This document shows, in pieces, positions 16,112 through 24,639 of a stretch of DNA of 37,897 nucleotides. The stretch spans positions 1 through 37,897 of the forward strand of contig CANOGC010000007.1 in assembly GCA_947565445.1 (NCBI GenBank). Direction: 5' to 3'. The position numbers and the translations under genes were made by a program. The DNA is from an uncultured Clostridium sp. (GTDB taxonomy: Bacteria > Bacillota > Clostridia > TANB77 > CAG-508). The notes below the pieces were generated by a model. The model was given only the letters and a program-made list of their open reading frames with translations, did no database searches and was not told where the DNA came from. Each line of letters begins with the position of its first letter. The stretch's first letter is position 1.

Positions 16112-16324
16112 TTAATCGCGATCTCTATCAATTTTGAATGTTAAATCTAACTCAACTAAATATTCACTTATCTTTTTACCACATACTTTTGCTGTTTGAT
16201 TTAGTACAGTAACACTAGTTATATAATCAATAGTTTTTGCAGCTTCACTAACTGTTTGAACAATAGCATCTTTCCATGAAACTTCAGATGTACCAGTTAC
16301 TTTTAAATGTTTCTCAACGTTCAT
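16112..16324 (-). CDS. Dodecin-family small protein
   Basis: ATG 16324 lies after CGGAGGT. The 70 residues show the dodecin pattern: VEKHLKVTGTSEVSWKDAI, a helix QTVSEAAKTIDYITSVTV, then two beta strands ending VELDLTFKID. Dodecins form dodecamers that store flavin or related aromatic ligands. It is the first gene of the spoVA cluster, 13 bases ahead of spoVAC, so it is probably cotranscribed in the forespore. A mild alternative is a divergent dodecin-fold protein that does not bind flavin. I saw no confident sigmaG or sigmaF promoter upstream. Confidence 0.8.
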   Translation of the reverse strand: MNVEKHLKVTGTSEVSWKDAIVQTVSEAAKTIDYITSVTVLNQTAKVCGKKISEYLVELDLTFKIDRDRD

Positions 16325-16475
16325 TATCATCAACCTCCGTAAAATTAATCTAACCATATGTTTTCCGAAATGTTAAATTTTATACAAAATTTAAAAAATA
16401 TTGTAAATTTTTAAAAATATTAATTATGTGAGTTCGTTTTAGTAATTTTTGTCTAAAAATGTCGAAAAGTTTTTC

Positions 16476-16503
16476 TTGCAAAATAGAAAAAAAGACGTAT
16501 AAT
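16476..16503 (+). promoter_or_regulatory. SigmaA promoter for the Rpn-like gene
   Basis: TTGCAA (16476-16481), a 16-bp spacer, TATAAT (16498-16503). The leader of about 138 bases contains a weak CAGT/ACTG hairpin near 16560-16580. In the rest of the 16325-16641 divergent gap I see only AT-rich sequence. Confidence 0.6.
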
Positions 16504-16641
16504 AATAAAGTATTAAATCTAAAAAATTAGAATTCAAGAAATTAAAATTCGAAACATCAGTGTAAAACAAAAGTAAACTGATTCTTAAAAAAGCCAAGAA
16601 GAAAGTTTAAAAATAGAAGTAAAATGTAGGAGGTAATTAAA

Positions 16642-17802
16642 ATAGAAAATAGTCAAAAAGAGAAAAAAACTAAGAAACATATTGACAATAAAACAAATAT
16701 ATATTATGATATATTTAAAAGAAAAGATATAGCAAAATTTACATATTATGATTATTTGTATATAGAAAGGCAAAAAACAATACACTGTTCTGAAATAAGA
16801 GAAGAAGGTGCAAAATATGAAGCGATAAGTTCTAATAGCATACACAATGTACATGATAAAACATTTAGAAAAATATTAGGTAACAAAATAAATGCTACAT
16901 ATGTTATAAATAAAGCATTAAATTTAACAAGACCAATAGAAGAACAAGAAATAGAACAATATACAAATAGATATATAACAAATGAATATACAGATAAAGA
17001 AACAGATATAGTATACAAAATGAAAAATAAAGAAATATACTTTTTGATAGAACATCAAAGTAGTGTAGATTATTCAATGAATTTTAGGCTAGAAGAATAC
17101 AAACTAGAAATAATGAAAAGTGCAATAGATAAAGATAAGATAAAAACAAAAGAATATGAAGTTCCAACAGTAATACCAATAGTATTATATACAGGAAAAG
17201 AAAAATGGACAGTAAGAAGAAAACTAAGTATGGTACAAGATGAAAGGCTAGAAAATCTAAACTTACAAGAATATAACTTAATAGATATAGGTAAATACAC
17301 GAAAGAAGAGCTATTAAAAAGTGATAAATATATGGACAAAATATTTTTAATAGAAAAGTTTGAAAATGTAGACGAGTTAAGAAGAATATTGCCAAAAGTG
17401 GAAAAACAACTAACAAAAGAAGAAAAGAAAGATTTAATCAGCATTATAAGAGCAAATTTGAAAGGGAAAGTAGGAGAAGAAAAGGTAGAAGAATTAATAA
17501 AAGAAATGAAAGGGGAAGATGAAGATATGTTAGGATGTGTAGAGATGGTATGGGAAGAAGCACTGAATAAAGGATGGGAAGAAGGAATAAGAGAGGGAAG
17601 AAATAAAGGAATGAAAGAAGGAATAAAAGAAGGAAAAAAGGAAGGAAAAAAAGAAGGAAAAAAAGAGGGAATGAAAGAAGGAAGAAGAGGCATTATAGTT
17701 AGTATGTTAAAAGAAGGAATGAGTTTAAAAGAAATACAAAGGTTAGCAAAAGCAACTAAAAAAGAGATAGAAGAAGCAAAAAAAGAAGGAGTAGTATACT
17801 AA
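16642..17802 (+). CDS. Rpn/YhgA-like PD-(D/E)XK nuclease or transposase-like protein
   Basis: The frame is open from after TAG 16627. The first near-canonical start is TTG 16756, but the sequence from ATA 16642, eight bases after AGGAGG, reads like the family N-terminus (MENSQKEKKTKKHIDNK if ATA starts). The core FRKILGNKINATYVIN, then TDIVYKMKNKEIYFLIEHQS with a DxxY...(E)xQ active-site pattern, then VPTVIPIVLYTGKEKW, fits the Rpn family of recombination-promoting nucleases. The C-terminus is a run of EG(K/M/I)K repeats (about 16 units of 4 residues, near 17570-17690) ending in LKEGMSLKEIQRLAKATK. These proteins are often mobile or toxin-like. Single gene with its own promoter. Confidence 0.78.
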   Translation: MENSQKEKKTKKHIDNKTNIYYDIFKRKDIAKFTYYDYLYIERQKTIHCSEIREEGAKYEAISSNSIHNVHDKTFRKILGNKINATYVINKALNLTRPIEEQEIEQYTNRYITNEYTDKETDIVYKMKNKEIYFLIEHQSSVDYSMNFRLEEYKLEIMKSAIDKDKIKTKEYEVPTVIPIVLYTGKEKWTVRRKLSMVQDERLENLNLQEYNLIDIGKYTKEELLKSDKYMDKIFLIEKFENVDELRRILPKVEKQLTKEEKKDLISIIRANLKGKVGEEKVEELIKEMKGEDEDMLGCVEMVWEEALNKGWEEGIREGRNKGMKEGIKEGKKEGKKEGKKEGMKEGRRGIIVSMLKEGMSLKEIQRLAKATKKEIEEAKKEGVVY

Positions 17803-17815
17803 TGTTAAAAAAGTA

Positions 17816-17844
17816 TTGACAAGTGTAGTAAGGAAATATAAAAT
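17816..17844 (+). promoter_or_regulatory. SigmaA promoter for the DUF6273-type gene
   Basis: TTGACA (17816-17821), a 17-bp spacer, TAAAAT (17839-17844), 71 bases before ATG 17915. Confidence 0.7.
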
Positions 17845-17914
17845 GTATACATACTAACAAAAAAGAAATACTATAGCTATAATATACATTTTATATGTAG
17901 AGAGGGTAAATCAA

Positions 17915-19075
17915 ATGAAAAGTTTATTAGATAATAAAAAGGTTAAAATTACATTAATAGTAGTACTAATATTAATAGTACTACTATTAGTAATAGGAAT
18001 TGTAGTAACTAATGTTAATAAAATAAATAAAATGCAAGATACAGAATTACAAGCTAATGTAGATATTTCAAGTGAAGTTGTAAGTTCAGTTGGAAAAGAT
18101 GAAAATGGTAGAGATTTAGGAAAAGTAACTTTAAATTTCACAAGTGATATACCAATGGATAAAATATCAATAGAAAATGTTGATGGAACTATAATACAAG
18201 AAGATGTAAATAGTACTACTTATGAGAAAGAAATAAGTGTAGTGTTTGGACATACACATATTATATCAGTAGTAACAAGTGATGGGAAAATAAGTATGCA
18301 TAAAATAACAAAACAAAAACCACCACCAATAAGCAATCCATCTACTGCATCTGGAATAAGAGCAGGGAATAAATTAAATTTTACATGGGAAGAAATAAAT
18401 GAAATAGCAGAAATCATATCAAATGATAGTAGTATAACAAATAATACACAAGAATTTTCATTAAACTATAAAGGAAATAATTATACAATAGGAGTAGGAG
18501 ATTATACGACACTCGAAGGATATAAAGTACGAATAATGGGATTTAATCATGATACATTAGCAAGTACTAATGCATATGGAGCAGGCAAAAACAACACCTA
18601 TGCAGGAATATCATTTGAATTTGCAGAGGTTTGGTATGTGGGACAGGCTGAAACTAAAGGGGGATCGGCGGGAGGATATGTTAAGAATTGGGGAGACTGT
18701 TCTTTAAGAACCACCTTGAATAACCGAATAAGTAGTTTAGAAAATAATATATATATAAAGCAAGTAAGAAAGAAATATATAGATAATTTTCACGGTGGCT
18801 CAACAAATGAAGTTCAAGATAAACTATGGCTACTTTCAAATTCAGAAGTATTTTCTGGAAATAGTGAGGGAGAACAGTATAAATATTATGTAAGCATGAA
18901 TAGTGCAGAATATCGTATGAAAAGTTATCAAAATGTTGATAAAGAGTGGTGGCTTAGAAGCCAAACTTCTGGAACTTATGGATATACTGGATTCTATACG
19001 GTTTTATCTTCGGGAAATAGTTCTAGGAGAAAAAATTATTATTCATTAGGTGTTGCACCGGGATTTTGTATATAA
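17915..19075 (+). CDS. Membrane-anchored extracytoplasmic protein with C-terminal DUF6273-like domain
   Basis: The 386 residues start with a basic stretch and one membrane helix (ITLIVVLILIVLLLVIGIVV, about 12-31), so the rest is outside. A first region (about 45-130) is beta-rich and Ig-like. The C-terminal half (about 165-386) has DUF6273 features: YKVRIMGFNHD, NWGDCSLRTTLNN, DKLWLLSNSEVF, EWWLRSQTSG and the terminal GVAPGFCI. This domain is common in surface proteins of gut Clostridia; its binding partner is not known to me. CGG straddles codons six times in this gene without any frame break, a useful control for the CGG rule. Single gene with its own promoter and terminator. Confidence 0.82.
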   Translation: MKSLLDNKKVKITLIVVLILIVLLLVIGIVVTNVNKINKMQDTELQANVDISSEVVSSVGKDENGRDLGKVTLNFTSDIPMDKISIENVDGTIIQEDVNSTTYEKEISVVFGHTHIISVVTSDGKISMHKITKQKPPPISNPSTASGIRAGNKLNFTWEEINEIAEIISNDSSITNNTQEFSLNYKGNNYTIGVGDYTTLEGYKVRIMGFNHDTLASTNAYGAGKNNTYAGISFEFAEVWYVGQAETKGGSAGGYVKNWGDCSLRTTLNNRISSLENNIYIKQVRKKYIDNFHGGSTNEVQDKLWLLSNSEVFSGNSEGEQYKYYVSMNSAEYRMKSYQNVDKEWWLRSQTSGTYGYTGFYTVLSSGNSSRRKNYYSLGVAPGFCI

Positions 19076-19088
19076 TATGTGATTTTTT

Positions 19089-19118
19089 AGAGGGAGGTTT
19101 CTTCCTCTTTTTTTTATT
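19089..19118 (+). terminator. Terminator after the DUF6273-type gene
   Basis: AGAGGGAG (19089-19096) pairs with CTTCCTCT (19101-19108, one G-U) and is followed by a run of eight or more T. Confidence 0.8.
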
Positions 19119-19221
19119 CTAGGAAATTCATGCCAGTGGCATAAATTTCAGTAGAAGATAATTACGGTTTTTAAATACATATGATAAATTTACAAAAAAT
19201 TATCACTTTGTATTTAATGTG

Positions 19222-19230
19222 TGCTATAAT
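19222..19230 (+). promoter_or_regulatory. Extended -10 promoter for the ABC transporter operon
   Basis: TGC-TATAAT (19222-19230) is an extended -10 element; no good -35 is at the usual distance. It lies 29 bases before the TTG start. Confidence 0.45.
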
Positions 19231-19258
19231 AAGCAATGTAAAAAAGGAGGGGATTAGA

Positions 19259-20158
19259 TTGGGATTAAAACTAGAAAATGTTACAAAAAAATATGCAGAT
19301 AAAACAGCAGTAGATAATATTTCATTTTCAATCGATAAACCAGGAGTTTTTGGCTTATTAGGTACAAATGGAGCAGGAAAAACTACTACAATCCGTATGA
19401 TTCTTGGCATATTAAAAAAGACAGAAGGCACAATCTCGTGGAATGGAAAAGAAGTTTCTAGAAAAAATGTTAGTTTTGGATACTTACCAGAAGAAAGAGG
19501 AATTTATCCAAAATCAAAAATTAAAGACCAATTAATTTATTTTGCAAAACTAAAAGGAATGAATAAAGAAGAAGCAAAAAAATCAGTAGAATATTGGGCA
19601 AAAAGGCTAGAAGTAGAAGAATACTTAGAACTTCCAGCAGAAAAATTATCTAAAGGAAATCAGCAAAAAGTACAATTTATTACAGCAGTTATGCACGATC
19701 CAGAACTAATTGTTTTAGATGAACCATTTAGTGGGTTAGATCCAGTAAATAGCCAAATATTAAAAGAAGTAATGGTAGAATTAATTTCAAAAGGAAAATA
19801 TATAGTAATGTCTAGCCATCAAATGTCTCAAATTGAAGAATTTTGTACAGAAGTTGTTATTATAGATAAAGGTATTACTGTATTAAAAGGAAATCTAAAA
19901 GAAATTAAAGAATCATATCCATGTAACTCTTTAGAATTAGCAACAGAGGAAAACGTAGATTCATATATAAAGGAAAGTGGATTAGAAATTGAATTTTCTA
20001 AAAATAATGAATATAAAATTGCTATTACTAAAGAAGAAAAAGCAAGAGAACTATTAGTATCACTTACAAAAGCAAATATAAAAGTAAACAAATTTGAACT
20101 AAAAAGACCAACTCTAGAAGAAATATTTGTAGAAAAGGTAGGAGGTAATAACAAATGA
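19259..20158 (+). CDS. ABC-2 type exporter ATP-binding protein (NatA/YhaQ-like)
   Basis: I choose TTG 19259, seven bases after AAGGAGGGG, giving GLKLENVTKKYADKTAV. The 299 residues show Walker A (LLGTNGAGKTTTIRMILG), signature LSKGNQQKVQFITAV (LSKGN form), Walker B (LIVLDEPFSGLDPVNS) and switch His in VMSSHQMSQ. The LSKGNQQK signature and the C-terminal region typify the YhaQ/NatA group, which works with a two-domain permease. The stop overlaps the permease start (ATGA). The substrate cannot be told; relatives export sodium or peptides. Confidence 0.93.
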   Translation: MGLKLENVTKKYADKTAVDNISFSIDKPGVFGLLGTNGAGKTTTIRMILGILKKTEGTISWNGKEVSRKNVSFGYLPEERGIYPKSKIKDQLIYFAKLKGMNKEEAKKSVEYWAKRLEVEEYLELPAEKLSKGNQQKVQFITAVMHDPELIVLDEPFSGLDPVNSQILKEVMVELISKGKYIVMSSHQMSQIEEFCTEVVIIDKGITVLKGNLKEIKESYPCNSLELATEENVDSYIKESGLEIEFSKNNEYKIAITKEEKARELLVSLTKANIKVNKFELKRPTLEEIFVEKVGGNNK

Positions 20159-21396
20159 GAGATTTATTTACAGTAGCCTCTTTTACTATGAAAGAAATGG
20201 TAAAAAGAAAATCTTTTATTATATCAACTATAATTATTTTCTTAATAATTATTATTGGGTTTAATGTACCAAACATACTAAATGCAGTAAAAGGAGAAGA
20301 TAATAAAGAAATAGCAAATGATACAATTCTTATTATAGATTCAGATGATATATATATGGGAGCACTAGATAATCTAAATCAAATGGAATTAGGTAAAACC
20401 TTTAAAGTGCAAAATAATGGGTTAACAAAAGAGGAAATAAAAGAAAAAATTGATTCAGAAGAAATATATGCGGCATTTGTAATAAATAAACAAGATAACA
20501 AAATACAGGTAAGCTATATAGCAGATAGTGTAGGAATGGGAGATGCACCAAATGAAATAGTAAAAATATTAAATGACTTATATAAAGATATTCAAATTGG
20601 AAAATTGGGATTAAGTAATGAGCAATTAGAAAGCCTAAATCCAGAGTTTAGTATAGATATTACCGAAACGAATGAAAACCCTGCAAGTGGTAATGTCTTT
20701 GCCATTATGCTACTATCAATAGTACTATTTTATGCAATTTATTTTTGTGCATATCAAGTATCAAGCTCTATTACTACTGAAAAAACATCAAAAATAATGG
20801 AAACATTAGTTACATCTACAACACCTAGAACTATTGTACTTGGAAAAACTATTGGAATTGGAATAGTAGGGTTATTACAAGTAGCAGGAATGATAATAGT
20901 AAGTGTAATTTGTTGCAACTTATTTATAGATCCAGAACTATTATCTAGCATTATCGATTTATCAAAAATAACACCAATACTTGCAATTATTACGATCATA
21001 TATTTCATTTTAGGATATTCAGTATATTCTTTACTATATGCTTTAACAGGCTCAACTGTATCAAAGCCAGAAGACATTAACTCAGCAAATGGACCAGTTG
21101 CAATTTTAGCAGTAATTGGATTTTATTTAGCATATTTTTCAATGATGAATCCAACAAGTGAAATAAATGTATTTGCATCCATGTTTCCATTTTCAGCGCC
21201 ATTTAGTATGCCATTTAGAGTAATGATGGGAACGGCTACAATGGGGCAAGTAGTTATTTCACTTGGAATTATGTTAGTTAGCATTTTCATTATTGCTAGA
21301 ATTTCAATAAAAATTTATTCATCAGCAATATTAAATTATGGAACTAAAATTAATATAAAAGATGTTTTGAAGATGTATAAAGATAAAAATAATTAG
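20155..21396 (+). CDS. ABC-2 type exporter permease (NatB/YhaP-like)
   Basis: The 413 residues have one N-terminal membrane helix (about 20-40), a large extracytoplasmic domain (about 45-175), then five or six helices: VFAIMLLSIVLFYAIYFCAY, GIVGLLQVAGMIIVSVICC, ILAIITIIYFILGYSVYSLL, VAILAVIGFYLAYFSMM and VVISLGIMLVSIFIIARISI. The motif ITTEKTSKIMETLVTSTTP before the second core helix is characteristic of the YhaP/NatB permease family. The ATG overlaps the ATPase stop, so the pair is translationally coupled. A terminator follows. It is intact. Confidence 0.92.
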   Translation: MRDLFTVASFTMKEMVKRKSFIISTIIIFLIIIIGFNVPNILNAVKGEDNKEIANDTILIIDSDDIYMGALDNLNQMELGKTFKVQNNGLTKEEIKEKIDSEEIYAAFVINKQDNKIQVSYIADSVGMGDAPNEIVKILNDLYKDIQIGKLGLSNEQLESLNPEFSIDITETNENPASGNVFAIMLLSIVLFYAIYFCAYQVSSSITTEKTSKIMETLVTSTTPRTIVLGKTIGIGIVGLLQVAGMIIVSVICCNLFIDPELLSSIIDLSKITPILAIITIIYFILGYSVYSLLYALTGSTVSKPEDINSANGPVAILAVIGFYLAYFSMMNPTSEINVFASMFPFSAPFSMPFRVMMGTATMGQVVISLGIMLVSIFIIARISIKIYSSAILNYGTKINIKDVLKMYKDKNN

Positions 21397-21402
21397 ACAT
21401 GG

Positions 21403-21437
21403 AAAATCGGAAACCTAAAAAGTTTCCGATTTTATTA
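21403..21437 (+). terminator. Terminator after the ABC operon
   Basis: AAAATCGGAAAC (21403-21414) pairs perfectly with GTTTCCGATTTT (21422-21433), with T-rich sequence after. The CGG here is in non-coding sequence. Confidence 0.85.
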
Positions 21438-21494
21438 TACTGTATGTTAATATACTGTGATATAATAATACAAAAAAATGACAAGGAGAGAAGT

Positions 21495-22802
21495 ATGAAA
21501 ACTGATTTTGCAAGAGAACTAGCAATAAAAATATTATATAAAATTGAAGAAGATAGTGGATATTCTAATTTGGTTTTAGATGAATATTTGCAAAAAGAAA
21601 GACAAAAATTAAATGAAAAAGATATAGGCTTGATATCTGAAATTGTATATGGCACAGTAACATGGAAACTTACTATTGATATGATTTTACAAAAGCATTC
21701 AAACATAAAAATAAACAAAATATCAAAATGGGTAAAAATTATCTTACAAACAGGAATATATCAAATAGTATTTTTAGATAAAATTCCTAAAAGTGCAGCA
21801 GTAAATGAAAGTGTAAATTTGTGTAAAAAATATGGATATAAATCAGTAGGATTTGTAAATGCAATCCTTAGAAAAGTAGATAAATATGATTATGAAGAAT
21901 TTAAAAATATAAAAGATGATTACAAAAGAATTAGCGTAATGTATTCGATGCCAGAGTGGATAGTAAAAAAACTAGTAAAACAATATGGCATTACTAAAAC
22001 AGAGGAAATATGCATAAATTCTAATTTAAAGCCAACAATAACCATTCGAGTAAATACTCTAAAAAATGAGGTAGAAGAACTAAAACAAAAGCTAGACAAA
22101 AGAAATATTTTATGGGAGGAAGCGGAAACGCCAAATTTTTTGTATTTAAAAAACATAAAAAATGTATCAAAATTGGACTTATTCAAAGAAGGCTTTTTTG
22201 CTATACAAGATGAAGGAGCAGGAAAAATTGGGCTTATTTTAAAACCCAAAGAAGGAGAAGAAGTACTAGATGCTTGTAGTGCTCCTGGAGGAAAAACTAC
22301 ACACTTAGCAGAACTTATGAAAAATAAAGGACATATTTTAGCTTGGGATATACATTCTAATAGAGTTAGATTAGTAGAAGAAAATGCCAAAAGGCTAGGA
22401 ATTTCTATTATAGAAGTAAGCACAAAAGATGCATGTAAATATGATTCGAAATATGAAAACAAATTTGATAAAATTTTATTAGATGTTCCATGTATGGGGC
22501 TTGGTGTATGTAAAAGAAAACCAGATATCAAATGGCAAAAAAATGAAGAAGAAATTAGTGAAATTACAAAAATACAAGAAAATATAATACAAATATGTAG
22601 TAAATATTTAAAACAAGGAGGAGAATTAGTATATTCTACTTGTAGTATTTTAAAAGAAGAAAACGAAGATATCATTAAAAAATTTTTAGAAGTAGAAAGA
22701 AGTGGAACAAAAGGAAAATTTGAACTTATATATAAAAACAACATATTGCCAAATGGTCAAACAGATGGATTTTTTATCTGTAAATTAAGGAAAAATGGTT
22801 AA
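21495..22802 (+). CDS. rsmB: 16S rRNA m5C967 methyltransferase
   Basis: I place the start at ATG 21495 after AAGGAGAG; the frame is open upstream only through the terminator. The 435 residues have an N-terminal NusB-like RNA-binding domain (KTDFARELAIKILYKIEED, LISEIVYGTVTW, PKSAAVNESVNLCKKYG) and a C-terminal Rossmann methylase with LDACSAPGGKTTHLAE, the motif IV Cys in LLDVPCMGLGV and the motif VI Cys in LVYSTCSILKEEN. RsmB methylates C967 of 16S rRNA. It is intact; CGG occurs once, out of phase. Confidence 0.94.
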   Translation: MKTDFARELAIKILYKIEEDSGYSNLVLDEYLQKERQKLNEKDIGLISEIVYGTVTWKLTIDMILQKHSNIKINKISKWVKIILQTGIYQIVFLDKIPKSAAVNESVNLCKKYGYKSVGFVNAILRKVDKYDYEEFKNIKDDYKRISVMYSMPEWIVKKLVKQYGITKTEEICINSNLKPTITIRVNTLKNEVEELKQKLDKRNILWEEAETPNFLYLKNIKNVSKLDLFKEGFFAIQDEGAGKIGLILKPKEGEEVLDACSAPGGKTTHLAELMKNKGHILAWDIHSNRVRLVEENAKRLGISIIEVSTKDACKYDSKYENKFDKILLDVPCMGLGVCKRKPDIKWQKNEEEISEITKIQENIIQICSKYLKQGGELVYSTCSILKEENEDIIKKFLEVERSGTKGKFELIYKNNILPNGQTDGFFICKLRKNG

Positions 22803-22855
22803 AAAGACATATATTACATTTATATTACATTTTGATTACAATTGGTCAAAAAGTA

Positions 22856-22883
22856 TTGACTTTTAAATAAAAAACTATAAAAT
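22856..22883 (+). promoter_or_regulatory. SigmaA promoter for the pilus operon
   Basis: TTGACT (22856-22861), a 16-bp spacer, TAAAAT (22878-22883). The leader is about 115 bases to ATG 23004, and I see no strong hairpin in it. Confidence 0.6.
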
Positions 22884-23003
22884 AAGGTTATGACAAAAAA
22901 CGACTTAAAAAGGAAAAAAGTGTAATACTTGGAAGAATATTGACGTATTAAACAATAAAAAATGCAAATTATAAATATAATAAAATTAACAAAGGAGAAA
23001 AAA

Positions 23004-24623
23004 ATGGCTACTTGTTTGGGATTATATATTGAAAACCATATAATTAAATACGCTAAAGTTACTAAGGATAATGACAATATTAAAATTGACTCCTTTGGCA
23101 TAAAATTTTATGATAAATTAAATGATTCTATTAAACAAATAGTAGAAGAAACATATAGTTATAAAACGCCAATTAGTATTAATTTATCTAACGAAGAATA
23201 TAATTATTTTTATCTATTTAGTTTGCTTAGCAAAAAAGATATGGAAAATGTTATTAATACGGAATTTGAATCAATTTGTTACGATAATGGTGTAAACAAA
23301 GATGCTTTTGAAACAAGATATGTATTAGTAAATGATTTACAAGATAAAGAAAAAGTAAAAGCTATTCATGTTTCTGCAAATAAATTAGATATGGCAAAAA
23401 AAGAACAATACTTAGAAAAATATAGAGTTGTATCTGAAGTTCCTATAGGAGCATCAATTGCCAACTTAATTGAAGATAAAGAAACAGAAAATATATTAAT
23501 CATAAACATAGAGGAAAAAACAACAGTAACTACAATTGTTGACAAAAAAATTATAAATGTACAAACAATACAATATGGTGCAGAAGAAATATTATCTAGT
23601 ATTAACAATAAAGAAAATTCGTATTTAAAGTCATATAATGTATGTAAAGATTCTACTATTTATACACCAAAAGGAAAAGACTTACAATATGAAGAAAATG
23701 AATATTTAGATGATATAATGCCTACTTTGTATAATATTGTAACAGAAGCAAGAAAAATTATAGACCAAAGTTTAAATAGAATTGATAAAATATATATAAC
23801 AGGTACAGGAAGTATTATAAATAATATAGATATATATTTTCAAGAATATTTAAAAGATATAAAATGTGAAATTCTAAAGCCATATTTCTTAAATAATCTT
23901 CCAATGATGAAGATTAATATAAAAGATTATATAGAAGTGAATTCTGCAATTGCTATTGCATTAGATGGACTAGGACAAGGAATAAAGGGTTTAAATTTTA
24001 AAAAAGAAAGTTTAAAATCTAAACTTACGTCAGATATTGGAAGTAAAAGTGGAAAAACTAGCAAATCAAGAAAAAGTTTTGGGTTAGATTTTGGTGAGAA
24101 ATTAGATAGAGCAGAAAAGGGATTAACTAGAATTGCAGTAGGGCTTTTAATGTTGATTTTAATATATAGTGGGATAAGCTTATTTTTAAATAGAGCAATA
24201 AAAGATAAAAAATCAGAAGTTAAAATGGCAACTACACAAGTAAATACAGAAATTGGAAAGATTAATAGTGATATTACAAAATTAAGAAATAATACTAGTA
24301 AATATACTAGTATGAAAGAAAGATTAGAATCTTTAACATCAGAAACACAAGACAGAAATAAAAGAAAGAACTCAATTCCAACACTATTAAATCAGATAAT
24401 GTATATTATACCACGAGGTGTACAAATTACATCAATAGAAAACACATCAGGCTCAGATATTGTAATTAATGCACAATCTGCAACATATGAGCAACTAGGA
24501 TATTTAAAATCTAAAATAAAAGAAGATGGAATACTTTTAAATGTACAATCAGATAGTGGACAAAAAGAAGGACAAACAGGATTAATAAAAACAGTAATTG
24601 AAGGCAAATTGCCAATTGAATAA
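23004..24623 (+). CDS. Type IV pilus assembly PilM-PilN fusion
   Basis: ATG 23004 follows AAAGGAGA. Residues 1 to about 345 resemble the actin-like PilM: CLGLYIENHIIKYAKVTKD at the start, VSEVPIGASIANLIED, ILIINIEEKTTVTTIVD and the nucleotide-site glycine loop ITGTGSIINNID. A basic linker (about 350-375) leads to one membrane helix (IAVGLLMLILIYSGISLFL, about 377-396), a coiled coil (about 400-455) and a PilN-type ferredoxin-like end (IPTLLNQIMYIIPRGVQITS). In most type IV pilus systems PilM and PilN are separate and PilM binds the PilN tail inside the cell. Here they form one 539-residue chain. First gene of the operon. Confidence 0.82.
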   Translation: MATCLGLYIENHIIKYAKVTKDNDNIKIDSFGIKFYDKLNDSIKQIVEETYSYKTPISINLSNEEYNYFYLFSLLSKKDMENVINTEFESICYDNGVNKDAFETRYVLVNDLQDKEKVKAIHVSANKLDMAKKEQYLEKYRVVSEVPIGASIANLIEDKETENILIINIEEKTTVTTIVDKKIINVQTIQYGAEEILSSINNKENSYLKSYNVCKDSTIYTPKGKDLQYEENEYLDDIMPTLYNIVTEARKIIDQSLNRIDKIYITGTGSIINNIDIYFQEYLKDIKCEILKPYFLNNLPMMKINIKDYIEVNSAIAIALDGLGQGIKGLNFKKESLKSKLTSDIGSKSGKTSKSRKSFGLDFGEKLDRAEKGLTRIAVGLLMLILIYSGISLFLNRAIKDKKSEVKMATTQVNTEIGKINSDITKLRNNTSKYTSMKERLESLTSETQDRNKRKNSIPTLLNQIMYIIPRGVQITSIENTSGSDIVINAQSATYEQLGYLKSKIKEDGILLNVQSDSGQKEGQTGLIKTVIEGKLPIE

Positions 24624-24639
24624 AGGAGACTGTTAAAAT

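Noticed and set aside
16325..16475. A sigmaG or sigmaF promoter upstream of the spoVA cluster.
   Set aside because: Possible GTATA and CATATGG boxes exist, but the spacing (20 bases) does not fit the consensus I know.
17070..17693. Long minus-strand ORF rich in Ser, Pro and Phe.
   Set aside because: It is the antisense of the EGKK repeats of the Rpn-like gene and has no ribosome site or family.
21399..21494. Upstream extension of rsmB, including an in-phase CGG at about 21408.
   Set aside because: This stretch is the terminator hairpin of the ABC operon; the real start at 21495 has AAGGAGAG and the family N-terminus. The CGG is therefore not coding.
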